Below, piece after piece: positions 19,301 to 28,510 of a stretch of 64,000 bases of DNA. The notes below the pieces were generated by a model, which was not told the DNA's origin, searched no databases, and was given only the letters and a program-made list of their open reading frames with translations. Within the stretch, counting starts at the first letter, position 1. Every line of letters starts with the position of its first letter. Location of the stretch: assembly GCF_002863565.1 (NCBI RefSeq), contig NZ_PGUW01000001.1:248001-312000 (forward strand). Direction: 5' to 3'. This stretch comes from Bacillus sp. V5-8f (GTDB taxonomy: Bacteria > Bacillota > Bacilli > Bacillales > DSM-1321). The position numbers and the translations under genes are program-made.

Positions 19301-20605
19301 CTATTCAAGCTCCAAAAGCTTGCGGATCTGTCTTTTAATATTTTTTTTCGATGTTCCCTCACGCAAGAGATCTTCAGGGAAATATAGCTTGTGGTCCGTT
19401 CTTCTTTTGCCCGATATCGCATCTACGATTTCGGATTCCCGAGACAATTCGCGGATATCGCCACTATTCTTAAGCAAATGGATTGGAAGACGTTCTTCTT
19501 CTTCACCCGGGCGGTAAAAATCATAAGGCAAATCGGATGATGAATCCACCACAAGATAATATTCCGGATCAATCCCTGCCTTCTTAAATAGGCTGTTGAG
19601 TTCCACCAATTTATTCATCTGATCATTGGAAGGATGAAACTCCGTATATTTAAACAAGTTGCGGTTGACGAACCGATCACAGAGATCGCTCAGAATTGAG
19701 TCATCCTCTTCTTCCCAAGTCTGAAAATAATAGAGCATCACCGATTCATCCATTTTTAAATAATCAGCAAGCGTGACATCTCCCTGGAAAAGCGAGTAAA
19801 AATGATGCGGATCGTGCTTAAACTGATAACCGGATTCGTATAAGCGCTTGGCACGGTGCAATATTTTTGTCAGGATCACCTCTGCACTACGGGTAACCGG
19901 ATGAAAATAAACCTGCCAGTACATTTGATAGCGGCTCATTATGTAATCCTCAACGGCATGCATCCCGCTATGTTTAATGACTACCTGGTCCTCGCGGGGC
20001 CTCATGACCCGCAAGATCCGTTCCATATCAAAGTGGCCATAGCTAACGCCAGTGAAATAGGCATCCCTTTGTAAATAGTCCATGCGATCCGCATCAATCT
20101 GACTTGAAATAAGGCTGACCACCAGTTTGTTTTCGTAGGTTTTGGCGATCACTTCAGCCACTTTCTTCGGGAAAAGTGTATCAACCTTGCGAAGGACTCG
20201 GTTTACTTCTGTATCTCCCAAAATAATCTGACGGGTAAAATGCTCATGGTCCAAGTCGAACACCTTTTCGAAAGAATGTGAGAAAGGACCATGCCCTAGA
20301 TCATGGAGCAGCGCCGCGCATAAGGAAAGCAGCCGTTCCTGACTATCCCATTCAGGCCTGCTGGCAAAAACGTCATCGATAATCCGGCGGACAATTTCAT
20401 ACACACCGAGCGAATGGTTCAGCCTGCTATGCTCCGCACCATGAAAGGTCAAAAAAGTGGTCCCCAGCTGGCGGATACGCCGCAATCGCTGAAATTCCCT
20501 GGTCCCTATTAAATCCCAGATCACCTTGTCCCGTACATGAACATAGCGGTGGACCGGGTCTTTAAATACTTTTTCTTCACTAAGTTTCTCAGTGGAATAT
20601 CCCAT
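19301..20605 (-). CDS. ywfO: HD-domain phosphohydrolase YwfO
   Basis: A 434-residue HD-superfamily hydrolase related to dGTPases. The metal-binding residues lie in HSRLNHSLGVYEI and in the HD motif LCAALLHDLGHGPFSHSFE, with a later Asp in SSQIDADRMDYLQRDA. Nucleotide triphosphatase activity is expected from the family; I do not know the preferred substrate. The N-terminus (KVFKDPVHRYVHV) is the usual start of the family. Expression is probably joint with ywgA. Confidence 0.87.
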   Translation of the reverse strand: MGYSTEKLSEEKVFKDPVHRYVHVRDKVIWDLIGTREFQRLRRIRQLGTTFLTFHGAEHSRLNHSLGVYEIVRRIIDDVFASRPEWDSQERLLSLCAALLHDLGHGPFSHSFEKVFDLDHEHFTRQIILGDTEVNRVLRKVDTLFPKKVAEVIAKTYENKLVVSLISSQIDADRMDYLQRDAYFTGVSYGHFDMERILRVMRPREDQVVIKHSGMHAVEDYIMSRYQMYWQVYFHPVTRSAEVILTKILHRAKRLYESGYQFKHDPHHFYSLFQGDVTLADYLKMDESVMLYYFQTWEEEDDSILSDLCDRFVNRNLFKYTEFHPSNDQMNKLVELNSLFKKAGIDPEYYLVVDSSSDLPYDFYRPGEEEERLPIHLLKNSGDIRELSRESEIVDAISGKRRTDHKLYFPEDLLREGTSKKNIKRQIRKLLELE

Positions 20606-20880
20606 GGACTACCCTCTTTTTATTAAAAAATCAAAATGGCCAACTCTTAATCTGTTGGATTCGGACCACAGGCTAAGAGCGCCACATCCTCATGTCTTCA
20701 GCTACATGACCCACATCTTGTGAGCCTAATCGAAGGTTTCTAGCTTTTATTATAGCTTGTTTCCTGAAAAAAATCATATATCGACACAGGATGGGAAGAA
20801 TCGAAACTAAGAAATATATAAGTAAAATCAACAAAAAACAACTATTTTTGCCGATTAAAATTTTTCTGCATGATACATGA
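20606..20880. other. Intergenic stretch, no gene seen
   Basis: Gap between ywfO and the small DUF1450 gene. A 75-codon open frame on the minus strand has no ribosome site and low-complexity hydrophobic content, so I do not call it. A short inverted pair CATGT/ACATG is present near 20692. I see no recognisable RNA motif. Confidence 0.4.
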
Positions 20881-20917
20881 AAATAAAAATCACCTTGCAA
20901 ACTAGATGCCGGTGATT
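20881..20917 (-). terminator. Terminator after DUF1450 gene
   Basis: On the minus strand AATCACC pairs with GGTGATT across a 16-base loop and is followed by TTTATTTT. Confidence 0.65.
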
Positions 20918-20940
20918 AAGCTATTTATTAATCTTCTCAA

Positions 20941-21162
20941 TTATTTAAGTTTTTTATCAATCTTCTCAATCAACTCATTTTCCGTAGGAGCTGCAACTGG
21001 ACGGTTATTCACAAACGCGAACGATTTCTTCCTCCCTGGCCCGCAATAGGATTGGCAGCCAATATCTATTACAGCGTCAGGATCCAGCTTTTCCAACCGA
21101 GGGACCAGCGTATTTATATTCGTTGCCTGACAGTCGTCACAAACCCTGAATTCATTTGCCAT
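20941..21162 (-). CDS. DUF1450 family small protein (YuzB-like)
   Basis: A 73-residue cytoplasmic protein of the DUF1450 family. It has paired cysteines near the N-terminus (VCDDCQATN) and a second pair in [13 protein letters not shown], followed by [13 protein letters not shown]. The arrangement is thioredoxin- or ferredoxin-like and would suit a metal or Fe-S centre, but no function is established that I know of. Monocistronic, with its own terminator. Confidence 0.8.
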   Translation of the reverse strand: MANEFRVCDDCQATNINTLVPRLEKLDPDAVIDIGCQSYCGPGRKKSFAFVNNRPVAAPTENELIEKIDKKLK

Positions 21163-21494
21163 TCAGACAGTCACCAACCTTTCTTTTCTTTATGATAAAC
21201 AATGGATCCATCGCCTGAATCGAAAGCACCAAAGGGTATTTTACATTTTCGGACATTGAATTTCAAGGGCTGATCCATGGCAAAATGAGCGGCAAATCAT
21301 CCCTATCTGTTTCTCTTAGAAAAAACTATTATCCTTTTAACTTTTTTGTATAAAAAGGCCCCAACGTGTCCATGATGTAACTAGAACACTTAGCTTACCC
21401 GGCAATACCCCTATCAAAACCAACAAATGTATTGTTGGGCCAACCCACTTACTAAGCTATGAATTTTTAAATGTTAAGAAAGGGAGTAGGTATC
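21163..21494. other. Divergent intergenic region upstream of rsfA
   Basis: 332 bases between the DUF1450 gene and rsfA. The last part carries the ribosome site AGGGAG for rsfA. I looked for SigF/SigG promoter elements, as expected for rsfA, but found no match that I would stand behind. Confidence 0.4.
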
Positions 21495-22259
21495 ATGAAA
21501 GTCCGTCAAGACGCTTGGACAGAGGAAGATGATTTACTTTTGGCAGAGACTGTACTGCGGCATGTCCGTGAAGGCAGCACACAGTTAAATGCGTTTGAGG
21601 AGGTTGGGGACAGGCTGAACCGCACATCAGCTGCATGCGGCTTTCGCTGGAATGCGGTCGTGCGCCATAATTATGAAAAAGCTCTCCAGCTGGCTAAAAA
21701 ACAACGAAAACAGCGCCAAAGAATTTTAGGGAAGGACCAGGGCGGCAAGAAAAAACTCCTTTACACACCGCCATCCCCGACCATACAGGATATTAGCGTT
21801 ACACCACAGCAAATAGTTGAGCCAGAAGCTCCCGTTGACACAGAATTTGCAACTGAATATGAGTACGAAACTGCAATTGTCCATATACCTGAACCGCTGG
21901 AAGTCCCAGCTTTGCCGGAACCGGTATACACAACACCCAATCCAACAAGCAATCTCACCCTTGATATGGTGATAAGCTTTCTGCAAACTATGAATAACAG
22001 CAGCCTGCACGCCGAAGTGTTAAAATCAGAGAACGAAAGATTGAAGCTGGAAATCGCGGACCTAAAAAAGATGAACTTAGATCTTGAGAAAAAGGTTGCT
22101 TATTTGGAAGAAAATACAGGCATGATTCAGGAAGATTACGAGACACTGATGAAAATTATGAATCGGGCAAGAAAATTGGTTCTGCTAGAGGAAGATGAGC
22201 GCCCGGCTACTAAATTTAAAATGGACCGCAATGGGAATTTGGAGAAATTAGCCGAATAA
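21495..22259 (+). CDS. rsfA: Prespore-specific regulator RsfA
   Basis: A 254-residue DNA-binding regulator that fine-tunes SigF-dependent genes in the forespore. The N-terminal 60 residues form a Myb/SANT-like domain ([20 protein letters not shown]; later [20 protein letters not shown]). A Pro/Glu-rich linker follows, and then a C-terminal coiled coil (about residues 185-225, heptads rich in Leu, Glu, Lys). The start is the ATG eight bases after AGGGAG; eight further open codons upstream lack a ribosome site. RsfA is confined to endospore formers and helps fix the taxonomic call. Confidence 0.9.
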   Translation: MKVRQDAWTEEDDLLLAETVLRHVREGSTQLNAFEEVGDRLNRTSAACGFRWNAVVRHNYEKALQLAKKQRKQRQRILGKDQGGKKKLLYTPPSPTIQDISVTPQQIVEPEAPVDTEFATEYEYETAIVHIPEPLEVPALPEPVYTTPNPTSNLTLDMVISFLQTMNNSSLHAEVLKSENERLKLEIADLKKMNLDLEKKVAYLEENTGMIQEDYETLMKIMNRARKLVLLEEDERPATKFKMDRNGNLEKLAE

Positions 22260-22261
22260 GA

Positions 22262-22335
22262 GGGGGTCAGTCCCCCGGCCGATATATTCCCAGATTCGGC
22301 CGATATAATCCTAAGTTCGGCTGAGAACATAAATA
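22262..22335. repeat. GGGGGTCAGTCCCCC arm plus 21-bp CGGCCGATATA array
   Basis: Directly after the rsfA stop is the palindrome arm GGGGGTCAGTCCCCC (22262-22276). It runs into three units CGGCCGATATATTCC, CGGCCGATATAATCC and CGGCTGAGAAC, starting at 22276, 22297 and 22318, an exact 21-base step. Confidence 0.65.
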
Positions 22336-22432
22336 TGGCGAAAAGCCTTCTGTTCATAGAAATTCGACGATTTGTGAACTACAAAACAAGAACATAGGGG
22401 TATTTCTCTTTCGACAAGTATACTCTTACGAA

Positions 22433-22477
22433 AAAAAAATCTGTTAACCCGATCTCACGGACGTAACAGATTTTTTT
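22433..22477. terminator. Terminator between rsfA and lipL
   Basis: AAAAAAATCTGTTA pairs with TAACAGATTTTTTT, with a secondary small stem in the loop. It serves the converging rsfA and lipL transcripts. Confidence 0.85.
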
Positions 22478-22498
22478 AATTTTCCCACGGTAGCAGTT

Positions 22499-23338
22499 TT
22501 ATTGTCTAATCGCCTTTTGGTTCCTCTCCACAACTCTTTCATAATAAGACTCGTAGAGTAGAAGCTCTTCCGGAGACAATTGGCCGGCCTGTATGTTTCC
22601 GCCCACTTTTTTAAGGGTTTGTAAGAAGCGGAGCATGGTAGCCTCTATCGTAAGCGGCATATTAATTAATTCCGATAAAGAAGCCATTACTCCAGGCTGG
22701 ATATCAGGATACGAAAATTTAGTGTCAACCTGGCCTCTGGCTGCCCTGTAAAATTCTTTTACGAGCTCAGCCCTTTCTGATCCACTTCCTGACACACACA
22801 AATATATTTGAACGGCTACGCCACCTCGAATTCTCCTTTGTGAGATACCAGCGAATTTTTTTCCGCCAATGCTAAGGTCGTAGCTCCCCGGGCAATAGGA
22901 TCCGATAATTTCCCCGGCTTCGATTTCAACAGGCAAATCAGCAAACATAAGCCTGACCAATTCCCACATCGCATCATATCCTCGGTTTATATCAATTCTT
23001 CCCACCGTTTCCGGGAACACTAAAGAAAGATTTAACACCCCTTCATCTAGGACAACTGCAAGTCCACCTGAATTTCTCATGATGGCGCGGTATCCCTTTT
23101 TTTCCAGCAGAGAAATGCCTTTTTCAAGCAAAGGAAGTTTGCTGTCCTGGATGCCAAGCACTACCGTGTGGTGATGTACCCACGCCCGGGCTACAGCAGG
23201 AGAAATGCCGTTTCCGACTGAGGTGCAAAGCGTATCATCCATTGCAAAAGACTGCAAGGCTTGAAACTGGGTCCCAAGCGTTGATTGATCAATGATTCGC
23301 CACTGCGGCTGTATTAATAAAGAATTTATATCATGCAT
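22499..23338 (-). CDS. lipL: Octanoyl-[GcvH]:protein N-octanoyltransferase
   Basis: Moves octanoyl from GcvH to E2 subunits in the Bacillus lipoate pathway. The 279-residue protein has the lipoate ligase/transferase fold, with [20 protein letters not shown] and the catalytic Cys149 in [21 protein letters not shown]. The Cys in this position separates LipL from ATP-using ligases; in B. subtilis the nucleophile is Cys150. It is next to pta, as in B. subtilis (ywfL, ywfJ). Confidence 0.92.
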   Translation of the reverse strand: MHDINSLLIQPQWRIIDQSTLGTQFQALQSFAMDDTLCTSVGNGISPAVARAWVHHHTVVLGIQDSKLPLLEKGISLLEKKGYRAIMRNSGGLAVVLDEGVLNLSLVFPETVGRIDINRGYDAMWELVRLMFADLPVEIEAGEIIGSYCPGSYDLSIGGKKFAGISQRRIRGGVAVQIYLCVSGSGSERAELVKEFYRAARGQVDTKFSYPDIQPGVMASLSELINMPLTIEATMLRFLQTLKKVGGNIQAGQLSPEELLLYESYYERVVERNQKAIRQ

Positions 23339-23433
23339 TTATATTCTCGTCCTTCGTAACAAAATCCATCATTTCATTATACCATATAGGATTGCTGGCA
23401 GTCCTGGAGATTGGGATGAGCAGATTGAAAGTA

Positions 23434-23465
23434 CAAAAAACTGCCTTGCTAAAGAGCGAGGCAGC
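23434..23465 (-). terminator. Terminator after pta
   Basis: On the minus strand CTGCCTCGC pairs with GCAAGGCAG (one mismatch) followed by TTTTTT, just after the pta stop. Confidence 0.75.
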
Positions 23466-23471
23466 ATAGTG

Positions 23472-24449
23472 TTATTGCTGGAGTGCCTGAGCAGCAGTGA
23501 TTAAAGCCAGCTTGTATACATCTTCTGCATTGCAGCCACGGGATAAATCATTTACAGGACGCTTCAGTCCCTGCAGGATTGGACCTACGGCCTCAAAGTT
23601 TCCTAGGCGCTGCGCTATTTTGTAGCCGATATTTCCGGCTTCAAGACTTGGGAAAATAAATACATTCGCATTTCCCTGGATGATAGAATCCGGAGCTTTT
23701 TTTTCGGCAACGGAAGGAACAAATGCAGCATCAAACTGGAATTCTCCGTCCAAAATCAACATAGGGTCCATTTTTCTCGCTTCTTCCACGGCTTGGGCAA
23801 CCCGTTCAGTTTCTGGTGATTTAGCAGACCCTTTCGTAGAGAAGCTTAGCATGGCTACACGTGGTTCAATGTCGAACATTTGAGCGGTGCGTGCACTTTC
23901 TACTGCTATTTCGGCAAGGTCTGTGCTGTCAGGGGCGATATTAATGGCACAGTCGGCAAACACATATTTTTCATCCTCACGAACCATGATAAACACGCCT
24001 GAGGTTTTACGCACGCCTTCCTTTGTCTTAATGATTTGCAGTGCAGGACGTACAGTGTCAGCCGTAGAGTGGGCCGCGCCGCTGACAAGGCCGTTCGCTT
24101 TATTGGTATGCACAAGCATCGTGCCGAAGTAATTTTCATCAAGCAGGATCCTGCGGGCATCTTCTTCAGTAGCCTTCCCCTTCCGTCGTTCTACGAATGA
24201 AGCTGCAAGCTCATCCATCATGATATAGTTATTAGGGTCATAGATTTCCGCCCCTTCAAGGGAAACACCTAGCGAGCTTGCCTTTTCCTGCACTTGTTCA
24301 ATATTCCCGATTAAAATTGGCACTATAAGCCGTTCCTCCGCCAGCCTGCCAGCGGCTGTCAGGATACGCTCATCCAATCCCTCAGGAAAAACGATCCGCA
24401 AATTGTTACCTTTAATTTTCGTTTTTAACGATTCAAATAAATCACTCAT
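23472..24449 (-). CDS. pta: Phosphate acetyltransferase
   Basis: Interconverts acetyl-CoA and acetyl phosphate, for overflow metabolism with acetate kinase. The 325-residue length is that of the short, single-domain Pta. Family motifs include VFPEGLDERIL near the N-terminus, NYFGTMLVHTNKANGLVSGAAHS (quoted in part: MLVHTNKANGLVSGAAHS), MLSFSTKGSAKSPE and IQGNANVFIFPSLEAGNIGYK (in part: NVFIFPSLEAGNIGYK). The start is the ATG after AAGGAGG; thirteen upstream open codons have no ribosome site. I saw no clear cre site upstream. Confidence 0.96.
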   Translation of the reverse strand: MSDLFESLKTKIKGNNLRIVFPEGLDERILTAAGRLAEERLIVPILIGNIEQVQEKASSLGVSLEGAEIYDPNNYIMMDELAASFVERRKGKATEEDARRILLDENYFGTMLVHTNKANGLVSGAAHSTADTVRPALQIIKTKEGVRKTSGVFIMVREDEKYVFADCAINIAPDSTDLAEIAVESARTAQMFDIEPRVAMLSFSTKGSAKSPETERVAQAVEEARKMDPMLILDGEFQFDAAFVPSVAEKKAPDSIIQGNANVFIFPSLEAGNIGYKIAQRLGNFEAVGPILQGLKRPVNDLSRGCNAEDVYKLALITAAQALQQ

Positions 24450-24863
24450 GTAAAGTGCCTCCTTCTTGCTTTTCAAAATCCATTCCAAACCTCATGGCAA
24501 ACCTGAGATAATATGCTCTTATTCTGCCAAATCTTTGATCTCCCTATTAGGATACCTGTTCATCCTAAAGTTTTCTATTGGCAAGCGAATTGTTACCGTT
24601 TTCAGTAGCGATGTTTTTTTATTCTGAAAACAACAGCATTTTGAGCTTGATTCTTTTACTGTTTTCCTTTGTTCCGTTTCGTTAAACCCCATCTTTAGTA
24701 TGGCATTCTCTCCATTTATTATGTTTAAATATTCACACCCGGGATATGCTGGAAAAGTGTGAACATTTATTGAACAAAAGATATATTCAAACGTAAGGAA
24801 ATAGTCTTTCTAAAAAACTATGGTATAGTAATGGATAAATGTATATATATAGGAGTGATCACA
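24450..24863. other. Divergent region between pta and hemQ
   Basis: About 410 bases holding the ribosome sites of the two divergent genes (AAGGAGG for pta, AGGAGTG for hemQ) and, presumably, both promoters. I find no gene, riboswitch or convincing operator. Short open frames here lack ribosome sites. Confidence 0.5.
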
Positions 24864-25607
24864 ATGAGTGAAGCAGCACAAACTCTTGATGGCTGGTATT
24901 GCCTCCACGATTTCCGCCTTATTGACTGGACAAGCTGGAAAGCGTTGTCAAGCGATGAGCGCCAGGCGGCTATCTCAGAATTTAACGGTTTATTGGACAA
25001 ATGGAATAAAACACAGAGCGAAAAAGAAGGCAGCCATGCCCTTTATTCAATCGTTGGACAAAAGGCTGACTTTATGCTGATGTTTGTTCGCCCTACAATG
25101 GAAGAACTAAATGGCATCGAAATGGAATTCAATAAATCCAAGCTTGCGGAATACTTGGTTCCTGCCCATTCTTATGTTTCAGTTGTCGAACTGAGCAATT
25201 ATCTGCCAGCTGGCGAGGATCCGTACCAAAATCCACAAATCCAGGCACGCTTGTATCCAATTCTTCCAACAACAAAGCATGTTTGCTTTTATCCAATGGA
25301 CAAGCGCCGGCAGGGCGAGGATAATTGGTACATGCTGCCGATGGAAGATCGCCGCAGCTTAATGAGGTCGCACGGTATGATCGGACGCCAATACGCCGGA
25401 AAGGTTAAGCAAATCATTACAGGCTCAGTGGGATTTGACGACTATGAATGGGGCGTAACCTTGTTTGCGGACGATGTCCTACAGTTCAAGAAGCTTGTTT
25501 ACGAAATGCGCTTCGACGAAGTGAGTGCACGCTATGGAGAATTCGGCTCCTTCTTCGTTGGGAATATTTTACCTCAAGAACGCATCTCATCTTATCTTCA
25601 CGTATAA
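24864..25607 (+). CDS. hemQ: Coproheme decarboxylase HemQ
   Basis: Last step of the coproporphyrin-dependent heme pathway of Gram-positive bacteria: two oxidative decarboxylations of coproheme to heme b. The 247-residue protein belongs to the chlorite-dismutase fold. The substrate-binding and radical Tyr lies in [19 protein letters not shown], and the proximal His in [17 protein letters not shown]. The start is the ATG after AGGAGTG. Previously annotated in Bacillus as ywfI or a chlorite dismutase. It sits divergent to pta, as in B. subtilis. Confidence 0.95.
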   Translation: MSEAAQTLDGWYCLHDFRLIDWTSWKALSSDERQAAISEFNGLLDKWNKTQSEKEGSHALYSIVGQKADFMLMFVRPTMEELNGIEMEFNKSKLAEYLVPAHSYVSVVELSNYLPAGEDPYQNPQIQARLYPILPTTKHVCFYPMDKRRQGEDNWYMLPMEDRRSLMRSHGMIGRQYAGKVKQIITGSVGFDDYEWGVTLFADDVLQFKKLVYEMRFDEVSARYGEFGSFFVGNILPQERISSYLHV

Positions 25608-25611
25608 TATA

Positions 25612-25640
25612 GAAGCTCCCGCCAACACGGGGGCTTTTTT
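25612..25640 (+). terminator. Terminator after hemQ
   Basis: GAAGCTCCCG and CGGGGGCTTTTTT form a GC-rich stem with a six-base loop and a run of Ts. Confidence 0.85.
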
Positions 25641-25793
25641 AAATACCTCTTTCTCCCCGGTGTAATTCTTCCCTCCTCATTGGTATAAATCACATACACG
25701 AACCATACATATGAAATAGTGCAAAGAAGTGATTTGATCCCAAACGGGCAGGAGGATTCCTGCTACCACTACAAATGAGTTGGAGGGAAGTTG

Positions 25794-26303
25794 ATGAGTC
25801 AGCAAAACAAACAGAATCCATATGGAAGCTACGGGTACAATGCACCCTATTATCCTTATGCTAGTGTGAATCCTGCATTGAGTAACGACCGGCAACAGTA
25901 CAATCAGTACCCAGCAGGTTATCCTGGAACACCTGCAGGCTACCAGCAGGGCCAAGGCGCCCAGGCAGCGCCCGGCTCGCAAGCCGCACCGCCAAGCGCA
26001 CAAGCTGGAGCAGGCATGCTCCCCGCGGAAGAGTCGTATATTGAAAACATCCTGCGTCTTAATAGAGGCAAATTAGCTACCGTTTATACAACATTTGAAG
26101 GAAGCAGGGAATGGAACTCCAAGGTATTCAAAGGCATTATCGAAGCGGCGGGACGGGACCATCTAATCCTTAGCGACCCGCAAACCGGCATGCGTTACCT
26201 GCTCACTATGGTTTCTATTGATTATGTAACTTTTGAAGAAGAAATTGAGTATGAATACCCTTACGGTGGCGGAGGCGGCATGGCCTCTTATCCCCCAAGA
26301 TAG
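25794..26303 (+). CDS. gerQ: Spore coat protein GerQ
   Basis: Coat protein needed for correct location of the cortex-lytic enzyme CwlJ and crosslinked by transglutaminase Tgl in B. subtilis. The 169-residue protein has a Tyr/Gln/Pro/Ala-rich disordered N-terminal half (SYGYNAPYYPYASVNP; QQGQGAQAAPGSQAAPPSAQ) and a conserved C-terminal domain from about residue 75 (ESYIENILRLNRGKLATVYT; EEEIEYEYPYGGGGGMASYP). I chose the ATG seven bases after GGAGG, rather than the TTG one codon upstream. Confidence 0.93.
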   Translation: MSQQNKQNPYGSYGYNAPYYPYASVNPALSNDRQQYNQYPAGYPGTPAGYQQGQGAQAAPGSQAAPPSAQAGAGMLPAEESYIENILRLNRGKLATVYTTFEGSREWNSKVFKGIIEAAGRDHLILSDPQTGMRYLLTMVSIDYVTFEEEIEYEYPYGGGGGMASYPPR

Positions 26304-26326
26304 AAGCAAAAATAACCAATAAAAAG

Positions 26327-26377
26327 AGAGGATGGCTTAGGGATCGGGAACAATTCCTAAAAAGCCATCCTTTTTTT
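26327..26377 (+). terminator. Terminator after gerQ
   Basis: AGGATGGCTT-AGG pairs with CCT-AAAAAGCCATCCT followed by seven Ts; it also ends at the stop of the convergent ywdK. Confidence 0.85.
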
Positions 26378-26744
26378 ACAAATACTTGTTTACGGCAAGT
26401 ATCATTAACACCCATGCTGCAAGGAAGGATACGCCTCCTAAAGGAGTTATCGCACCCAGCACCTTTATTTGGGTTACACTCAATACATAAAGGCTTCCCG
26501 AGAATAATAGAATGCCAATAAACATCAACCATCCTGACCATGTCAAAAGTTGCCCAGCCATTTTGCCTGATAGAAGGCCAACCACCAATAATCCGGCTGC
26601 ATGGAACATTTGATAGGTAACCCCTGTCTTCCATGTTTCCAAATATTTATCTGGAATCCGCCCCTCAAGCCCATGGGCGCCGAATGCACCTAAGGCAACC
26701 GCAAAAAAAGCATTTATAGCCCCCAATATAATGAACAGCTTCAA
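26376..26744 (-). CDS. ywdK: DUF423 membrane protein YwdK
   Basis: A 122-residue integral membrane protein of the DUF423 family with four predicted helices. The family N-terminus is LGAINAFFAVALGAFGAHGL, and helix 3 carries LLTWSGWLMFIGILLFSGSLYVL (in part: WSGWLMFIGILLFSGSLYVL). The start is a TTG after GAGGAG; the frame is open twenty more codons upstream, but those residues (MRLPSRQL...) are outside the family pattern. Function unknown. Confidence 0.85.
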   Translation of the reverse strand: MKLFIILGAINAFFAVALGAFGAHGLEGRIPDKYLETWKTGVTYQMFHAAGLLVVGLLSGKMAGQLLTWSGWLMFIGILLFSGSLYVLSVTQIKVLGAITPLGGVSFLAAWVLMILAVNKYL

Positions 26745-26812
26745 ATTAAACACTCCTCTCTGTATATGTATAACCATGAATAGCTGGCGGGAAGGCAACC
26801 GCAAAAGACTGC

Positions 26813-27130
26813 TTAAAAGTCAAAAATTGAATCACCGTTCGCATCATCCATCTTCACCGGCTTTGATTGCGGCACCGCTGAAATTGCAGGCTGTGCGGCA
26901 ATAGGCGGCCTCTGTGAAAAGGCCCGTTGGCTAGATGCAGGAGACTGCGTGCTTGACGAGAAGCTGACCGTCGAATAAGATCCGGCTGCCTCCTTTTCCT
27001 CAAGCAAAATATCACATAACGCCTGGACCGCAGTTACATACCCAAGCAGCTTATCATGAGATTCCGTATTTTTTGCCTTATGTACCAACTCTTCCATTTT
27101 CTCTATGACTTTTTTTGATGAAATATCCAC
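26813..27130 (-). CDS. ywdI: YwdI family small protein
   Basis: A roughly 105-residue protein. The N-terminal 55 residues are helical and charged (SKKVIEKMEELVHKAK; GYVTAVQALCDILLEEKEA). The C-terminus is a Ser/Ala/Gln/Pro-rich disordered tail ending DDANGDSIFDF. It matches YwdI by position between gerQ-ywdK and ung and by overall pattern. The start is uncertain between two GTG codons six bases apart; the one used here is five bases past GAGGTG. No function known. Confidence 0.7.
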   Translation of the reverse strand: MDISSKKVIEKMEELVHKAKNTESHDKLLGYVTAVQALCDILLEEKEAAGSYSTVSFSSSTQSPASSQRAFSQRPPIAAQPAISAVPQSKPVKMDDANGDSIFDF

Positions 27131-27349
27131 TCTCACACCTCATTAGAGTTTCACTTACAAAAAACACCCTATTCAATAGCTTATCAAAAAAATCGCTATG
27201 AAACAAAGTACAGTTAAAAATCGAGCTTATACCGGCTGGATATTGTAGCTCTAAATCTATGGTCAATTATCTGTTGTTTCACCACTGTAAAGGCTTGACG
27301 CCAGATCTAAGTATATAAAGCATACAAAGTTAAAACTCATAGAATGCCC

Positions 27350-27553
27350 TTAAGGGTTTTGCAACTCTTTTTTCTCATACTTCATGCACTGCCGGCCTGA
27401 TGCACGGAGCACCTCCTGTGAAGGCAGAACGGCGGTCTTAAATTGAAAAGCCTTGCACCCTCTAGGGAAATTCCTATCCCAAGTAACGAAAAAATGCTTA
27501 CACGTCATGCAATTTATTTTTTTATTCACTTCTGCTTTCCCCGCTAAGTTCAT
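27350..27553 (-). CDS. Small four-cysteine protein beside ung
   Basis: A 67-residue protein with Cys15 and Cys18 (INCMTCKHFFVTWD), Cys33 (RGCKAFQFK) and Cys56 (GRQCMKYEKK), a spacing that could bind zinc or an Fe-S cluster. It starts with ATG just before the terminator/parS-like hairpin and lies downstream of ung. Sequences like this are sometimes labelled uracil-DNA glycosylase in databases, I think by neighbourhood transfer. I recognise the pattern from other Bacillaceae but know no function. Confidence 0.7.
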   Translation of the reverse strand: MNLAGKAEVNKKINCMTCKHFFVTWDRNFPRGCKAFQFKTAVLPSQEVLRASGRQCMKYEKKELQNP

Positions 27554-27559
27554 AATTTA

Positions 27560-27597
27560 ACAACAAAAATGTTTCATGTGGAACATTTTTGTTGTTT
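27560..27597. terminator. Perfect hairpin after ung, containing a parS-like 16-mer
   Basis: AACAAAAATGTT and AACATTTTTGTT form a near-perfect stem with T-rich flanks, placed after the ung stop. The loop region, read on the minus strand (27585 to 27570), is TGTTCCACATGAAACA. This differs from the Bacillus ParB site TGTTCCACGTGAAACA at one central base. Confidence 0.7.
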
Positions 27598-27604
27598 CAT
27601 AACT

Positions 27605-28285
27605 TTACATATTGGAAATCTGCCAATCGATCTCCTTTTCTCCCCAATCCTTCAAGCAGGAATTGATTTGTGAGAAAGGCCTGCTCCCAAAAAAACCTCT
27701 CCGTGCCGAAAGAGGGCTTGGATGGGCAGAAGTAAGAATATGGTGCCGATTTGTATCGATTAATGGAATTTTGCTTTGTGCAGGCTTTCCCCACAACACG
27801 AACACCATTGGTTCCTTCCTCTCACTTAAACAATTGATGATTTTATCCGTAAAGGTTTCCCACCCTTTTCTGCGGTGTGAATGGGCTTCTCCCGCACGCA
27901 CTGTTAGGACCGTATTCAGTAGCAGCACCCCCTGCTCGGCCCATTCTACTAAATAACCATTATCCGGAATCGTGCAGCCAAGATCTTCATGAAGCTCCTT
28001 AAATATGTTTTTTAATGATGGCGGTAACGCTACACCGGGCTTAACAGAAAAACTCAGTCCATGAGCTTGGTTCGGTCCATGATAAGGATCCTGTCCCAAT
28101 ATGACCACCTTCACTTTTCCGTAAGGCGTAAAATGCAGGGCATTAAAAATATCATCAGCTGCCGGATAGATGGTATGCCTGCTGTATTCTTCTTTTAGGA
28201 AGTCACGAAGGCTTTTATAATAATCCTTTGTAAATTCATCAGCCAACAACGGCTGCCAGTCATTATGCAAGATTTCCTTCGTCAT
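27605..28285 (-). CDS. ung: Uracil-DNA glycosylase
   Basis: Removes uracil from DNA at the start of base excision repair. Family-1 motifs are complete: the water-activating loop [11 protein letters not shown] (residues about 66-76), the uracil-binding FSV after HGLS, and the DNA-intercalation loop [18 protein letters not shown] with its catalytic His. Length 226 is normal. The next gene downstream is the small four-cysteine protein, separated by a strong hairpin. Confidence 0.96.
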   Translation of the reverse strand: MTKEILHNDWQPLLADEFTKDYYKSLRDFLKEEYSRHTIYPAADDIFNALHFTPYGKVKVVILGQDPYHGPNQAHGLSFSVKPGVALPPSLKNIFKELHEDLGCTIPDNGYLVEWAEQGVLLLNTVLTVRAGEAHSHRRKGWETFTDKIINCLSERKEPMVFVLWGKPAQSKIPLIDTNRHHILTSAHPSPLSARRGFFGSRPFSQINSCLKDWGEKEIDWQISNM

Positions 28286-28510
28286 GTTTGGGCTGCTCCC
28301 CTCTTCTAACTCTCATATAACTATTATACGAGATATTCACTTTTTTTCTGATATTGGTATATACCTCTCTGTTCTTCTGTTTACACAAATTTTTCTAAAA
28401 AGGATGCACCTTCCTTTTCTTGAAAATTAGTGCTGTCTTGCCGGGTTTCTTGCTCCTGCATATTTGGCTATATAAAGGGAAAGGTCCAATCCAGTTTAGG
28501 GGGTTTTACC

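Noticed and set aside
20673..20900. 75-codon hydrophobic frame upstream of ywfO
   Set aside because: No ribosome site, low-complexity content and overlap with a terminator.
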